Shown in pieces: positions 1 to 11,573 of a DNA stretch of 64,000 nt (the stretch's first letter is position 1; every line of letters starts with the position of its first letter). A model generated the notes under the pieces. The model was given only the letters and a program-made list of their open reading frames with translations, did no database searches and had not been told where the DNA came from. The position numbers were made by a program, and so were the translations under genes. Location of the stretch: assembly GCF_003573695.1 (NCBI RefSeq), contig NC_039358.1:9342326-9406325 (forward strand), read 5' to 3'. This DNA comes from Papaver somniferum (taxonomy: Eukaryota > Streptophyta > Magnoliopsida > Ranunculales > Papaveraceae).

Positions 1-1
1 T

Positions 2-304
2 CAATTATTCAGGTTATTATTATGTTCTTCTAAGTTTTTATTTGAGTTTTTCCAGATTCTAGAACCTGAACATTTGGATCTAACCTATGAGAAGATGCAA
101 CCCATGAAAATATTTTATTTGGACCCAGTTATAGATCCTGAACCTGAACCACAACTAGATGTAGTTGTCTTAAACATGAAACTAGACAAGGGTGTGCTTT
201 ATTTGTTCATTTTCTTGGCATGTTGCAGATTCCTTTTACTTGTGATAGCTCTATTTGGTTTGATGACCCACAGATATTTTGGCTATTATTTTATGATTTT
301 ATGA
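2..304 (+). pseudogene. Accessory 3' ORF of Athila-P, C-terminal part (copy A)
   Basis: The frame is open from base 2 to the TGA at 302-304 and matches the last 100 codons of the longer copy at 6243-7517. It encodes an acidic stretch with a DPEPEPQLD run, then a strongly hydrophobic segment (about residues 58-85, containing FIFLACCRFLLLVIALFG) that looks like a membrane anchor, and ends FGYYFMIL. No family is assigned with certainty. The position, upstream of the PPT and LTR, is that of the env-like or extra ORF of some Athila-clade elements. The N-terminal part lies outside the window. Confidence 0.6.
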
Positions 305-1545
305 GGTGACTAATCCTTTCTTAGTCTGGCTGAAGACATTAAACTTAGCACTTCTTGGGAGGTAACCCATTCTCATGCAACACGGTAATATCTTTCCTTA
401 TCTCTTTTGCTTCAAATGGTAACAGTTTCTCCTTGTTCATGCTTTTAATTTGATCTTTAGAACATTGAGGATAATGTTAGATTTAAGTTTGGGGGTATAG
501 GAGAGAGAAACTTATTAGTTGCATAATTAAACTCCAAAGCCTAGAAATTTATGCCTATTAAGGATGGCACTAACCAATCTAAGTGGATGGAAGCATTTTG
601 GTTGTAGGAGTTGAGGAACCAATCTGACTAGATGGCAACATCTAAAGAGTCTATTCATAAAAGCACAGAGCTCAGGTGTTAGAAATAACATGATAGTTTC
701 ACCATATCTCGTTGAGTCCTTTTCACTTCTGTTTTTATTTTGTTTTGTTTTTAAACTATGTTTCTCTAAGTGATTAGGTGGGGCTCACGATTCAAGTTGT
801 TACCAATGCAAGGGTGAATAAGAGTGATTGAGATATAAAATAATAATAATAAAAAAAAAGAAATTGAGACCAGACCATCAGACCAACTGGTACAAATTCA
901 ATAAAGTCGACCACTGGAACCCTTGTATATGCCAGTGTGTTGACCTAGAGTTAGGATTATCAATCACTGGTACCCTTGTATATGCCAGTCTGTTGATATT
1001 AGTCAGACTAGTATCTCAGTCCATTAGGATAGGTTCATTTTGGCGGAGGCCTTCAGACAGATATGAGAAACACCGTTCACCTAGTAAACATCAAAACCAT
1101 CTATGTTTTTCTCTATATCCATCTTCTTGATCTGTCCATGTGATTAGTTTTGACTCCGGATATTGATTTCCATAGTACGACTATCTGAGTAGAGCTCTGT
1201 CACTTCATATGAATTTTGGTATGCTTGAGTGCGAACTTGTGTACATCAATTGGAATTTTGCATCAGGGTACTTCCTCCCGTAGTCAATAAGTATGCCAAC
1301 CAAGGAGATTCTTTAGTGCCTTCCAAGGTTCTGTATAGATAGCTAGGGTCTGGAGTATAAAGTTTTTGTGGGTATACCTCTGGTAAGCCCTCCGGAGACA
1401 ACACTCCACCACTAGGGATACCTAGGGGTTTAAAGGCTTATTGCATACGCTAAATGCAATCGACGATGCCTGCGACAGTGAGTTAGGATTTTATTTCTAT
1501 TTTATTTTTGCACGAGGACTAGCAAATAATAGGTTTGGGGGTATT
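305..1545 (+). other. 3' noncoding region of Athila-P, copy A, with two PPT-like tracts
   Basis: No gene is seen. The stretch holds the TTGGGAGGTAACCC block (about 355-368) that often follows the last ORF in plant gypsy elements, and a first purine tract AAGTTTGGGGGTATAGGAG near 486. A 33-bp box with core CCTTGTATATGCCAGT occurs twice, at 911-943 and 964-997. A second purine tract, AGGTTTGGGGGTATT (1531-1545), abuts the LTR. Parts of this region are matched in inverse orientation by the 3' noncoding region of the minus-strand element (3202-4355). Confidence 0.7.
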
Positions 1546-2986
1546 TATAGACACATTTTTGTGTCTGATATAATCTCAATTGCATATATTGTTAGTGCTC
1601 GATTTTGTATTTATTTTGGCTTTTTATGTCTTTGTAGGTGTTTTTGGAAAAATAAGATTTTGCGGCGAAATTGGCTCGAAAAGTGTTTTTTTGCGTTCAT
1701 GGGAGGACATTTGCTATTCGGACCCTCACTTTGGATAAGGGTTAACCTAATTACTAAGGGGCATCCCATTTTCAGGCAGTTGCTAATCGCACCCCTACTC
1801 TGGATAGAGGGCGACCATCTTCTACATTTGAAATTCAAAATGGCGGGAAATATCTTGACAGTTTCTAGCAGATTTAGGGTTCTTGATTTGGAGGAGTTTG
1901 AGATCGATTAAACCTCTGATTTTCATAGGATAGACTCCTTATGGGTCTAGAAATCTGATATGGGTGTTGAAATCGATTAGACTAGGCTCAATCGACGGAT
2001 TTTTATCACAACAAAAAATATGGGAAGTCACGTGTGTGACCTGTTTCAGGGAGTTTTAGAGAGATTAAAGTGCTGTAAACCTTCCCAAAGATTTGTATCT
2101 ATCTAAGGAAGAGTTTAGAATAAAAAGGAAAGCTCAGAAACGCGTAGAAGTTCTAAAACAAGAAATTGTCGCAACTTTTCCGTGAAGAGAAGGAAAGAGA
2201 TTTTGGAAGATTTGGGAGAGATTTAATCGGTATTTTTGATATAAATAGATTGCTTGGGTCATATGAAGGGGTGTCGAGAGTTTGGGGACCTGAGAGAGCC
2301 AGAGAAGAGAAATCAGAGTTTTATCAAACTCTGTTTGCTGCTGCTGCTGCTGAAGAGGAAGAACACGAAGAACATTGACGCACAAGCAACTGTCGCTGAA
2401 AACTGTCGTTGATCAACAGTAGAAGATAAGTAACGTTTATATACAACAGTAATCATTGTTCCTCTTTGTACCAGAGATCTGTAACACTTTTTACGCTGTG
2501 CAAATCAGCTGCTTTACACCTTTCACTTTTAATCAACTTTTAAGCAACAAACATGTATTTTGAGCAAGTGATTAATATGAGGAGCTAAACCCCAACACTG
2601 GGATGACGGAGGAAGCCATATTTCATGCGTGTGGTAATTATATTTAATTTTCATGACTTTTTACATGGATTATTAATTGTTTTATGGTTTTTATTGAACG
2701 GTTGTGATTTCAATTGATGGGTTATACTTAGGTTAAGTCTTTTGATATCCCATGCTTTATATTTACAGTCGTTGCTTTTCAAAAATCTACCTTGGCAAAG
2801 AACATAGTCAATAATCTATTGAGCTATAATGGTCTAGAATAACTATATGAATCCCATGAAAGGATTTATTGGTGGAATCTTGAGTCCCAGTCTCTTGTAA
2901 CATTAAGTGAAACCAAAATTAAGTCTGAAATCAAATCTTTACAAGTCTTTGAACGAACTTCTACTATCACTTTCAAAACTACATCA
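1546..2986 (+). mobile_element. LTR of Athila-P, copy A
   Basis: The start is set by the purine tract ending at 1545 followed by TATAGACACATTT; the sister family starts TGATAGACAC, so one G seems lost. The end is set at ACATCA, just before sequence belonging to the other family's LTR. A TATAAATA box lies at 2240-2247. Length is about 1.44 kb. The LTR is a near copy of 8758-10207 and carries several one-base deletions relative to it. Confidence 0.72.
2240..2247 (+). promoter_or_regulatory. TATA box of Athila-P LTR, copy A
   Basis: TATAAATA sits about 695 bp into the LTR, within the expected U3 region, and is matched at 9452-9459 in copy B. Transcription would start some 30 bases downstream. 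Activity is not shown. Confidence 0.5.
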
Positions 2987-3186
2987 GGGTGCCCCTTATC
3001 AGTTAGGTGCCCCTTATCCAAAACTGAGAGTCCGAATAACATGTGTCCTCCGGGTGCCTATACCAACTTTTCGAGCCGAAGTTTCCAAAAATACCTACAA
3101 ACACATAAACACCATAATAAGTAGAAAATCGAGTACCAACAATACTGAAAATTGAGGACAATTTGGTCACGAAAATGTGTCTATCA
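2987..3186 (-). mobile_element. Truncated 3' LTR of the minus-strand Athila-like element, copy A
   Basis: About 200 bp match the 5' end of the LTR at 18180-19362 (compare 19144-19362), ending TGTCTATCA on the plus strand, i.e. starting TGATAGACA on the coding strand. The rest of this LTR is missing because the plus-strand LTR begins at the boundary. Confidence 0.8.
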
Positions 3187-3201
3187 AATACCCCCAAACT
3201 T
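3187..3201 (-). other. Polypurine tract of the minus-strand Athila-like element, copy A
   Basis: On the minus strand the tract reads AAGTTTGGGGGTATT directly before TGATAGACA, the LTR start. This is the classical place and composition for the plus-strand primer of reverse transcription. Confidence 0.82.
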
Positions 3202-4355
3202 ATTATTTGCTAGTCCTCGAGCAAATCTAATCTAGAAAAATAAAAATACTACACTTAGCACGTGCAGCAAGCCGTTAAACCGCTAGGTGGCCCTAGCGGC
3301 GGCGTGTTGTCTCCGGAGGGTTTACCAGAGGTGTACCCACAAAACCTTTACTCCAGAACCTAGCTTTACGCAGAACCTTGGAAGGCACTAAAGAATCTCC
3401 TTGGTTGGCATACAATCATTGACTATAGGAGGAAGTACCCTGATGCGAAATTCCAATTGTTGTACACGAGTTTGCACTAACATACTAAAATTCATATATA
3501 AGTGACAGAGCTCTACTCAGATAGTTTCTAGACATCATAACCGGAGTCAACCAATCACATGGAAAGATTAAGAGGATGGATAAAGAGAAAAATAGATGGT
3601 TCAAAGTGAACGGTGTTTCCCATATCTGTCTGAAGGCCACTGCCAAGATGAACCTATCTAATGGACTGAGATACCGTCTGACTAATATCAACACAACTGG
3701 CATATACAAGGGGACCAGTGGTCGATAAACCTAACTCTAGGTCAACACAACTGGCATATACAAGGGCATCAGTGGTCGACTTTATTGATTTTATTCCGGT
3801 TGGTCTGATGGTGTGGTCTCAAACTTTTTTTCTTTTTCTTTTTTTTTATGTTATTTTTTTATTTTTTTAGGTATCTCAATCACCCTATTTCACCCTAGCA
3901 ATGGTAACAACTTGAGTGTGTGCCCCACCAAATCACTTAAGAAATAAAAACATAAGGGATTAGGATTCAACGAGTTATGGCGAAACTACCATTTTTTTTT
4001 TAATTCTAACACCTGACTCTGTGCTTTTATGAATAGACTCTTTATGTTTCCATCTAATCAGATTGGTTCCTCAACTCCTACAACCAAGATGTTCCCATCC
4101 ACTTAGATTGGTTAGTGCCAACCTTAAAACATAAATTTCTAGGCTCTGATTTATTTATTGCAACTAAAATCTAACAAAAAGTTTCTTCCCACCCCCAAAC
4201 TTAAATCTAACATTGTCCTCAATGTTTCTAATGAAAGAGCAATACCAAAAAGTAAGGTAACACAAGGAATCAGTAAAAAGAAGTCGGAAAGATAGTACCT
4301 GGGTGAAGAGAGAAATCAAAAACTAATATCAACATACAATCGCCTCGATGGTCAA
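3202..4355 (-). other. 3' noncoding region between integrase end and PPT, copy A
   Basis: No gene is seen. The stretch includes two copies of the CTGGCATATACAAGG box (about 3698-3775) and a T-rich run near 3828-3870. A second PPT-like tract, AAGTTTGGGGGTGGG on the minus strand, lies near 4190-4205. Base for base it follows 10422-11573. Confidence 0.7.
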
Positions 4356-6242
4356 TCAAGGGTAAACAGGGTCCTCCAGAGGGACTCCTCAACATCACCT
4401 GTAGGAAAGGGCTCTAAAAAGGGTTTCAATCTCTGACCGTTAACCTTCGAAGAACTACTACCATCTGGTGTCTCGATCTCAACAACTCATGAGGAAAGAC
4501 AGTGCGAACAATAAAAGGACCCGTCCACCGAGAACGTAACTTCCCAGGGAAAAGATGCAATCGGGTATCATACAAAGAACTTTTTGACCTGGAGAAATGA
4601 CTTTCTTAAAATATTCTTATCATGCACAAGTTTCATTTTGTTCTTATACTCCTTCGCACTATCGTAAGCATCTATACAAATCTCTTCCAACTGATTGAGT
4701 TGGAGTTTCCTATGGGCCCCTGCCTTGTCAAGTGAAAAATTTATATGCTTAACAGCCCAATAAGATCTATGTTCTAAGTCAACAGGTAATGACATGCCTT
4801 GCCATACACAAGCCGATAAGGCGACATTTCAATGGGGGTCTTAAACGTAGTACGGTAAGCCCATAAGGCATCAGTAAGCCTAGACGACCAGTCTTTCCGA
4901 TTAGGATTAACTGTTTTCTCCATATACGCTTTATCTCCCTATTGGAAACCTCTACCTGACCACTAGTCTGTGGATGATAAGGGGTATCTACCTTATGTGT
5001 AATACCATATTTCTTCATCAAAAGCCTAAAAGGTCCATTACAAAAGTGCGACCCTCCATCACTAATTATAGCTCGCGCGTGTACAAAACGTGTAAGTATA
5101 TTATTTTTCAAGAACTCAATCACAACCCTATGGTCATTGGTTTTACACGCAACCTCCTCAATCCACTTAGAGACATTGGTCTACAGCGGCAAGGATGTAA
5201 AGGTTACCAAAAGAATTAGGAAACGGACCCATAAAGTCAATACCCCATACATCAAAGACTCAACAACTAAAATAGGGTTCAAGGGCATCATGTTCCTACG
5301 GGAAATGGTTCCTAATTTCTGGCAACATTCACAAGTAACACAGTAACTGTGGGAGTCTTTAAACAACGAAGGACAATAGAATTCACACTGCAATATTTTA
5401 GCAGCAGTCTTCTTAGCACTAAAGTGACCCCCACAAGCATGATCATGACAAAAGGAAATAATACTGGATTGGTCATTCTCAGGTATACATCTCCTAATAA
5501 TCAGGTCTAGAAAATACTTATACAAATAAGGATCATCCCAAAAGAAGTGCTTCACCTCGGCTAAAAACCTAGAACGATCTTGTTTACCCTAATGTTGGGG
5601 CATTCGACCAGTAACAAGGTAATTCACTATATTCGCATACCAAGGTGCTTGGGTAACAAAGAACAGTTGTTCATCAGGAAAACTATCCCTAACAGGTGGA
5701 GAATCATTAAGGGTATCCACAACAAGCCTAGACAAGTGGTCTGCTGCTACATTTTCCACACCTTTTTTTATCTCTAATGTCTAAGAAAAATTCCTGCAAC
5801 AATAGGATCCATCTAATCAATCTAGGTTTAGTATCCTTCTTGGAAAGAAGGTACTTCAAAGCAGCATGATCAGTAAAGATTATGACCTTAGAACCTAAGA
5901 GGTAGGATCTAAACTTGTCTAAGGCAAACACAATATTTAATAGTTCCTTCTCTCTGTGGTGGTATAGTTCAACTGGGAATCATTCAGAGTTTTTCTAGCA
6001 TAGTAAATCACATGAAGTAACTTATTTTCTCGCTAACCTAGCACAACACCAATAGCATAATCTGAAGCATCACACATGATCTCAAAGGGTAGGTTCCAGT
6101 TGGGTGCCTGGACTATGGGGGCGGTAGTGAGTAAATTCTTAAGCTTCTCAAAAGCCTCTAAACAAGCATCATCAAAGACAAACTTAACGTCTTTTGCAAG
6201 AAAATTGCAAAGAGGTCTAAAAATCAAGCTAAAATCCTTAAT
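4356..6242 (-). pseudogene. pol: Truncated pol (integrase and RNase H part) of Athila-M, copy A
   Basis: On the minus strand this carries the RNase H start (about 6242-5730), the HHCC zinc-binding region and the D,D,E integrase core (about 5560-4780), and ends at the stop at 4356-4358. It lacks RT, protease and gag, because the duplication breakpoint cuts at 6242. Frames are broken at several places by one-base changes, so only fragments of 60-125 residues stay open. Around 5480 copy A keeps a frame that is broken in copy B near 12700; elsewhere copy B is the intact one. Confidence 0.85.
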
Positions 6243-7517
6243 TTTCAATACAGTGTCTCCAATAATACCCTTGAAAATGAGGATAGTTATTTGCATAAAC
6301 AGGATGACGAGGATAAAATTGGTTACACTACTTGGTTAGATGAGGTTCAACCATTTTCATGTTCTTGTAATGATGATTATGATGAGGATAATGTTGATGA
6401 AGATTTTGAAATATGTAGGCATAGTGATCAGGAATTTGTTACTCCAATTAAGCTTTACGATGATAATATTATTTCTAGTTCAAATCCAAATAATTTTAAT
6501 AATTATTCACCTATTCAAAAGGACGAGGATTTGACTAGAGATACCCCCGTTTTAGACGATGTAGTATTTCCTGTTTACGAAGTCGATAATGGTTTAGAGG
6601 AACGAGTTTATTCTGAGAATACTGTTTTAGAGTCTCAGGACTTAGAAACACTAGTCTTAGACGAAGAAGATGAACTCGTACAGCTTTTAAATATGAGTGA
6701 GGATGCATCACCTGAGTATAATCTACACGAAAAAATTGACCATTTTCAGGATTCTGATGATCTAGATTTTAGGGAAATTGTAGCTAGTCTATCTAGAGAC
6801 ACCCAAAACTCTAAGTTTGGGGGTGATTATCATTCTCCTTGTGCCTTACATTTAGATCTTACAGAGATCCCTCACTTTGGACTTGACATATGTGCCTCAA
6901 CCATTTTATAAGATTATCTTCATACACGTTTTCCTGAACCTAGTGATGTCCACAAGAAATTTCGGTTATTAGAAACCCATCCTCTGGTTGATGTGGTTTA
7001 CCCAGGATATGATACCTAGATTGACTTTGTTTTCCCACCAAATATTTTTCTTCCAAATGTGGGAATGTTTGATTTTCAAATGTGTCGAATATTAAGTTTT
7101 GAGACTAAACCTAATTACTTTAGGAGATTAGAGTCGACATACTTGTTTAAGGAAGATCACCACTCTCATTGTGGTCAGTTGTGTAAGTCAAATCTGATTG
7201 ACTTAGAGGATCCTCAATTATTCAGGTTATTATTATGTTCTTCTAAGTTTTTATTTGAGTTTTTCCAGATTCTAGAACCTGAACATTTGGATCTAACCTA
7301 TGAGAAAATGCAACCCATGAAAATATTTTATTTGGACCCAGTTATAGATCCTGAACCTGAACCACAACTAGATGTAGTTGTCTTAAACAGGAAACTAGAC
7401 AAGGGTGTGCTTTATTTGTTCATTTTCTTGGCATGTTGCAGATTCCTTTTACTTGTGATAGCTCTATTTGGTTTGATGACCCACAGATATTTTGGCTATT
7501 ATTTTATGATTTTATGA
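6243..7517 (+). pseudogene. Accessory 3' ORF of Athila-P (acidic protein with C-terminal membrane segment), copy B
   Basis: One frame runs from the junction at 6243 to TGA 7515-7517, interrupted by in-frame stops TAA at 6909-6911 and TAG at 7017-7019. It would encode about 425 residues. The first 220 are very acidic and rich in Asp, Glu, Ser and Asn; the middle has Cys and aromatic residues; the last 40 hold a hydrophobic membrane-like segment (FIFLACCRFLLLVIALFG). No gag, RT or integrase motif is present. In place it resembles the env-like or extra ORF of Athila-clade elements, but I cannot name its family. The true start was lost at the duplication breakpoint. The codon at 6291 is TTG, not ATG, so no start can be set. 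Confidence 0.62.
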
Positions 7518-8757
7518 GGTGACTAATCCTTTCTTAGTCTGGCTGAAGACATTAAACTTAGCACTTCTTGGGAGGTAACCCATTCTCATGCAACACGGTA
7601 ATATCTTTCCTTATCTCTTTTGCTTCAAATGGTAACAGTTTCTCCTTGTTCATGCTTTTAATTTGATCTTTAGAACATTGAGGATAATGTTAGATTTAAG
7701 TTTGGGGGTATAGGAGAGAGAAACTTATTAGTTGCATAATTAAACTCCAAAGCCTAGAAATTTATGCCTATTAAGGATGGCACTAACCAATCTAAGTGGA
7801 TGGAAGCATTTTGGTTGTAGGAGTTGAGGAACCAATCTGACTAGATGGCAACATCTAAAGAGTCTATTCATAAAAGCACAGAGCTCAGGTGTTAGAAATA
7901 ACATGATAGTTTCACCATATCTCGTTGAGTCCTTTTCACTTCTGTTTTTATTTTGTTTTGTTTTTAAACTATGTTTCTCTAAGTGATTAGGTGGGGCTCA
8001 CGATTCAAGTTGTTACCAATGCAAGGGTGAATAAGAGTGATTGAGATATAAAATAATAATAAAAAAAAAAAGAAATTGAGACCAGACCATCAGACCAACT
8101 GGTACAAATTCAATAAAGTCGACCACTGGAACCCTTGTATATGCCAGTGTGTTGACCTAGAGTTAGGATTATCAATCACTGGTACCCTTGTATATGCCAG
8201 TCTGTTGATATTAGTCAGACTAGTATCTCAGTTCATTAGGATAGGTTCATTTTGGCGGAGGCCTTCAGACAGATATGAGAAACACCGTTCACCTAGTAAA
8301 CATCAAAACCATCTATGTTTTTCTCTATATCCATCTTCTTGATCTGTCCATGTGATTAGTTTTGACTCCGGATATTGATTTCCATAGTACGACTATCTGA
8401 GTAGAGATCTGTCACTTCATATGAATTTTGGTATGCTTGAGTGCGAACTCGTGTACATCAATTGGAATTTTGCATCAGGGTACTTCCTCCCGTAGTCAAT
8501 AAGTATGCCAACCAAGGAGATTCTTTAGTGCCTTCCAAGGTTCTGTATAGATAGCTAGGGTCTGGAGTATAAAGTTTTTGTGGGTATACCTCTGGTAAGC
8601 CCTCCGGAGACAACACTCCACCACTAGGGATACCTAGGGGTTTAAAGGCTTATTGCATACGCTAAATGCAATCGACGATGCCTGCGACAGTGAGTTAGGA
8701 TTTTATTTCTATTTTATTTTTGCACGAGGACTAGCAAATAATAGGTTTGGGGGTATT
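7518..8757 (+). other. 3' noncoding region of Athila-P, copy B
   Basis: No gene is seen. The content matches 305-1545: the TTGGGAGGTAACCC block near 7568, a first purine tract near 7697-7715, the doubled CCTTGTATATGCCAGT box (about 8122-8210), and the purine tract AGGTTTGGGGGTATT (8743-8757) used as PPT next to the LTR. Confidence 0.7.
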
Positions 8758-10207
8758 TATAGACACATTTTTGTGTCTGATATAATCTCAATTGCATATA
8801 TTGTTAGTGCTCGATTTTGTATTTATTTTGGCTTTTTATGTCTTTGTAGGTGTTTTTGGAAAAATAAGATTTTGCGGCGAAATTGGCTCGAAAAGTGTTT
8901 TTTTGCGTTCATGGGAGGACATTTTCTATTCGGACCCTCACTTTGGATAAGGGTTAACCTAATTACTAAGGGGCATCCCATTTTCAGGCAGTTGCTAATC
9001 GCACCCCTACTCTGGATAGAGGGCGACCATCTTCTACATTTGAAATTCAAAATGGCGGGAAATATCTTGACAGTTTCTAGCAGATTTAGGGTTCTTGATT
9101 TGGAGGAGTTTGAGATCGATTAAACCTCTGATTTTCATAGGATAGACTCCTTATGGGTCTAGAAATCTGATATGGGTGTTGAAATCGATTAGACTGGGCT
9201 CAATCGACGGATTTTTATCACAACAAAAAATATGGGAAGTCACGTGTGTGACCTGTTTCAGGGAGTTTTAGAGAGATTAAAGTGCTGTAAACCTTCCCAA
9301 AGATTTGTATCTATCTAAGGAAGAGTTTAGAATAAAAAGGAAAGCTCAGAAACGCGTAGAAGTTCTAAAACAATAAATTGTCGCAACTTTTCCGTGAAGA
9401 GAAGGAAAGAGATTTTGGAAGATTTGGGAGAGATTTAATCGGTATTTTTGATATAAATAGATTGCTTGGGTCATATAGAAGGGGTGTCGAGAGTTTGGGG
9501 ACCTGAGGAGAGCCAGAGAAGAAGAAATCAGAGTTTTATCAAACTCTGTTTCTGCTGCTGCTGCTGAAGAGGAAGAACACGAAGAACATTGACGCACAAG
9601 CAACTGTCGCTGAAAACTGTCGTTGATCAACAGTAGAAGATAAGTAACGTTTATATACAACAGTAATCATTGTTCCTCTTTGTACCAGAGATCTGTAACA
9701 CTTTTACGCTGTTGCAAATCAGCTGCTTTACACCTTTCACTCTTTTAATCAACTTTTAAGCAACAAACATGTATTTTGAGCAAGTGATTAATATGAGGAG
9801 CTAAACCCCAACACTGGGATGACGGAGGAAGCCATATTTCATGCGTGTGGTAATTATATTTAATTCTTTCATGACTTTTTACATGGATTATTAATTGTTT
9901 TATGGTTTTTATTGAACGGTTGTGATTTCAATTGATGGGTTATACTTAGGTTAAGTCTTTTGATATCCCATGCTTTATATTTACAGTCGTTGCTTTTCAA
10001 AAATCTACCTTGGCAAAGAAACAGAGTCAATAATCTATTTGAGCTATAATGGTCTAGAATAACTATATGAATCCCATGAAAGGATTTATTGGTGGAATCT
10101 TGAGTCCCAGTCTCTTGTAACATTAAGTGAAACCAAAATTAAGTCTGAAATCAAATCTTTACAAGTCTTTGAACGAACTTCTACTTATCACTTTCAAAAC
10201 TACATCA
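8758..10207 (+). mobile_element. 3' LTR of Athila-P, copy B
   Basis: The LTR is 1450 bp. It starts TATAGACACATTTTTGTG after the PPT and ends ACTACATCA at 10207. The first 300 bases resemble the LTR of the minus-strand family, including a shared TTCAAAATGGCGGGAAAT stretch near 9050; the rest is different. A TATA box lies at 9452-9459. At 10208 the sequence switches into the minus-strand family's LTR (GGGTGCCCC), so this LTR appears to be the end of an insertion into that LTR. The other end of the insertion is not in the window. Confidence 0.75.
9452..9459 (+). promoter_or_regulatory. TATA box of Athila-P LTR, copy B
   Basis: TATAAATA at a position equivalent to 2240-2247 in copy A. It is a probable U3 promoter element, judged by motif and position only. 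Confidence 0.5.
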
Positions 10208-10406
10208 GGGTGCCCCTTATCAGTTAGGTGCCCCTTATCCAAAACTGAGAGTCCGAATAACATGTTCCTCCGGGTGCCTATACCAACTTTTCGAGCCGAA
10301 TTTTCCAAAAATACCTACAAACACATAAAACACCATAATAAGTAGAAAATCGAGTACCAACAATACTGAAAATTGAGGACAATTTGGTCACAAAATGTGT
10401 CTATCA
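10208..10406 (-). mobile_element. Truncated 3' LTR of Athila-M
   Basis: 199 bp match 19144-19362 closely, with the terminal TGATAGACA (minus strand) at 10406. The remaining ~980 bp of the LTR are displaced by Athila-P and are not seen in the window. Confidence 0.85.
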
Positions 10407-10421
10407 AATACCCCCAAACTT
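10407..10421 (-). other. Polypurine tract of Athila-M
   Basis: Minus strand AAGTTTGGGGGTATT, directly followed by the LTR start TGATAGACA. It is the expected primer site for second-strand DNA synthesis. Confidence 0.85.
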
Positions 10422-11573
10422 ATTATTTGCTAGTCCTCGAGCAAATCTAATCTAGAAAATAAAATGACTACACTTAGCACGTGCAGCAAGCCGTTAAACC
10501 GCTAGGTGGCCCTAGCGGCGGAGTGTTGTCTCCGGAGGGTTTACCAGAGGTGTACCCACAAAACCTTTACTCCAGACCCTAGCTATCTACGCAGAACCTT
10601 GGAAGGCACTAAAGAATCTCCTTGGTTGGCATACAATCATTGACTATAGGAGGAAGTACCCTGATGCGAAATTCCAATTGTTGTACACGAGTTTGCACTC
10701 AGCATACTAAAATTCATATATAAGTGACAGAGCTCTACTCAGATAGTTTCTAGACATCATAACCGGAGTCAACCAATCACATGGAAAGATTAAGAGGATG
10801 GATAAAGAGAAAAATAGATGGTTCAAAGTGAACGGTGTTTCCCATATCTGTCTGAAGGCCTCTGCCAAGATGAACCTATCCTAATGGACTGAGATACCGG
10901 TCTGACTAATATCAACACAACTGGCATATACAAGGGGACCAGTGGTCGATAAACCTAACTCTAGGTCAACACAACTGGCATATACAAGGGCACCAGTGGT
11001 CGACTTTATTGATTTATTCCGGTTGGTCTGATGGTCTGGTCTCAAACTTTTCTTTTTTTTTTATTTTTTTTTTTTGGTATCTCAATCACCCTATTTCACC
11101 CTAGCAATGGTAACAACTTGAGTCGTGTGCCCCACCAAATCACTTAAGAAATAAAAACAGAAGGGATTAGGATTCAACGAGTTATGGCGAAACTACCATG
11201 TTTTTTTTTAATTCTAACACCTGAGCTCTGTGCTTTTATGAATAGACTCTTTAGATGTTTCCATCTAATCAGATTGGTTCCTCAACTCCTACAACCAAGA
11301 TGTTCCCATCCACTTAGATTGGTTAGTGCCAACCTTAATAAGCATAAATTTCTAGGCTCTGGAGTTTATTTATTGCAACTAAAAGCTAACAAAAAGTTTC
11401 TTCCCCACCCCCAAACTTAAATCTAACATTGTCCTCAATGTTTCTAATGAAAGAGCAATACCAAAAAGTAAGGTAACACGAGGAATCAGTAAAGAGAGAA
11501 GTCGGAAAGATAGTACCGGGTGAAGAGAGAAATCAAAAACTAATATACAACATACAATCGCCTCGATGGTCAA
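10422..11573 (-). other. 3' noncoding region of Athila-M between integrase and PPT
   Basis: No gene is seen. It carries a PPT-like AAGTTTGGGGGTGGGG on the minus strand (about 11403-11418), two CTGGCATATACAAGG boxes (about 10920-10993), and a T-run near 11050-11075. Large parts are homologous, in inverse orientation, to the Athila-P tail at 7660-8757, so the two families share their 3' ends. The overlap makes an imperfect inverted repeat with the Athila-P LTR in its middle. Confidence 0.72.

Larger units (their letters stand above)
1..6242. repeat. 7.2 kb tandem duplication, copy A (left end outside window)
   Basis: Base 1 onward matches base 7214 onward almost base for base. The match runs until 6242, where copy A reads CCTTAAT and jumps to TTTCAATACAG. 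Copy B has the same CCTTAAT at 13454-13460 but continues into more pol sequence. The two copies are head-to-tail. Differences are mostly one-base indels, for example near 2272, 2304, 4389 and 4600. If the duplication is simple, about 970 bp of copy A lie to the left of the window. The unit covers the tail of the plus-strand Athila-like element and the tail of the minus-strand one. Confidence 0.93.

Noticed and set aside
828..1130. 100-codon frame, repeated at 8076-8342
   Set aside because: It spans the doubled CCTTGTATATGCCAGT boxes in the 3' noncoding region; the open frame follows from repeats.
1441..1911. 156-codon plus-strand frame, repeated at 8653-9123
   Set aside because: It crosses the PPT and the LTR start of Athila-P and has no motif; its conservation only reflects the duplication.
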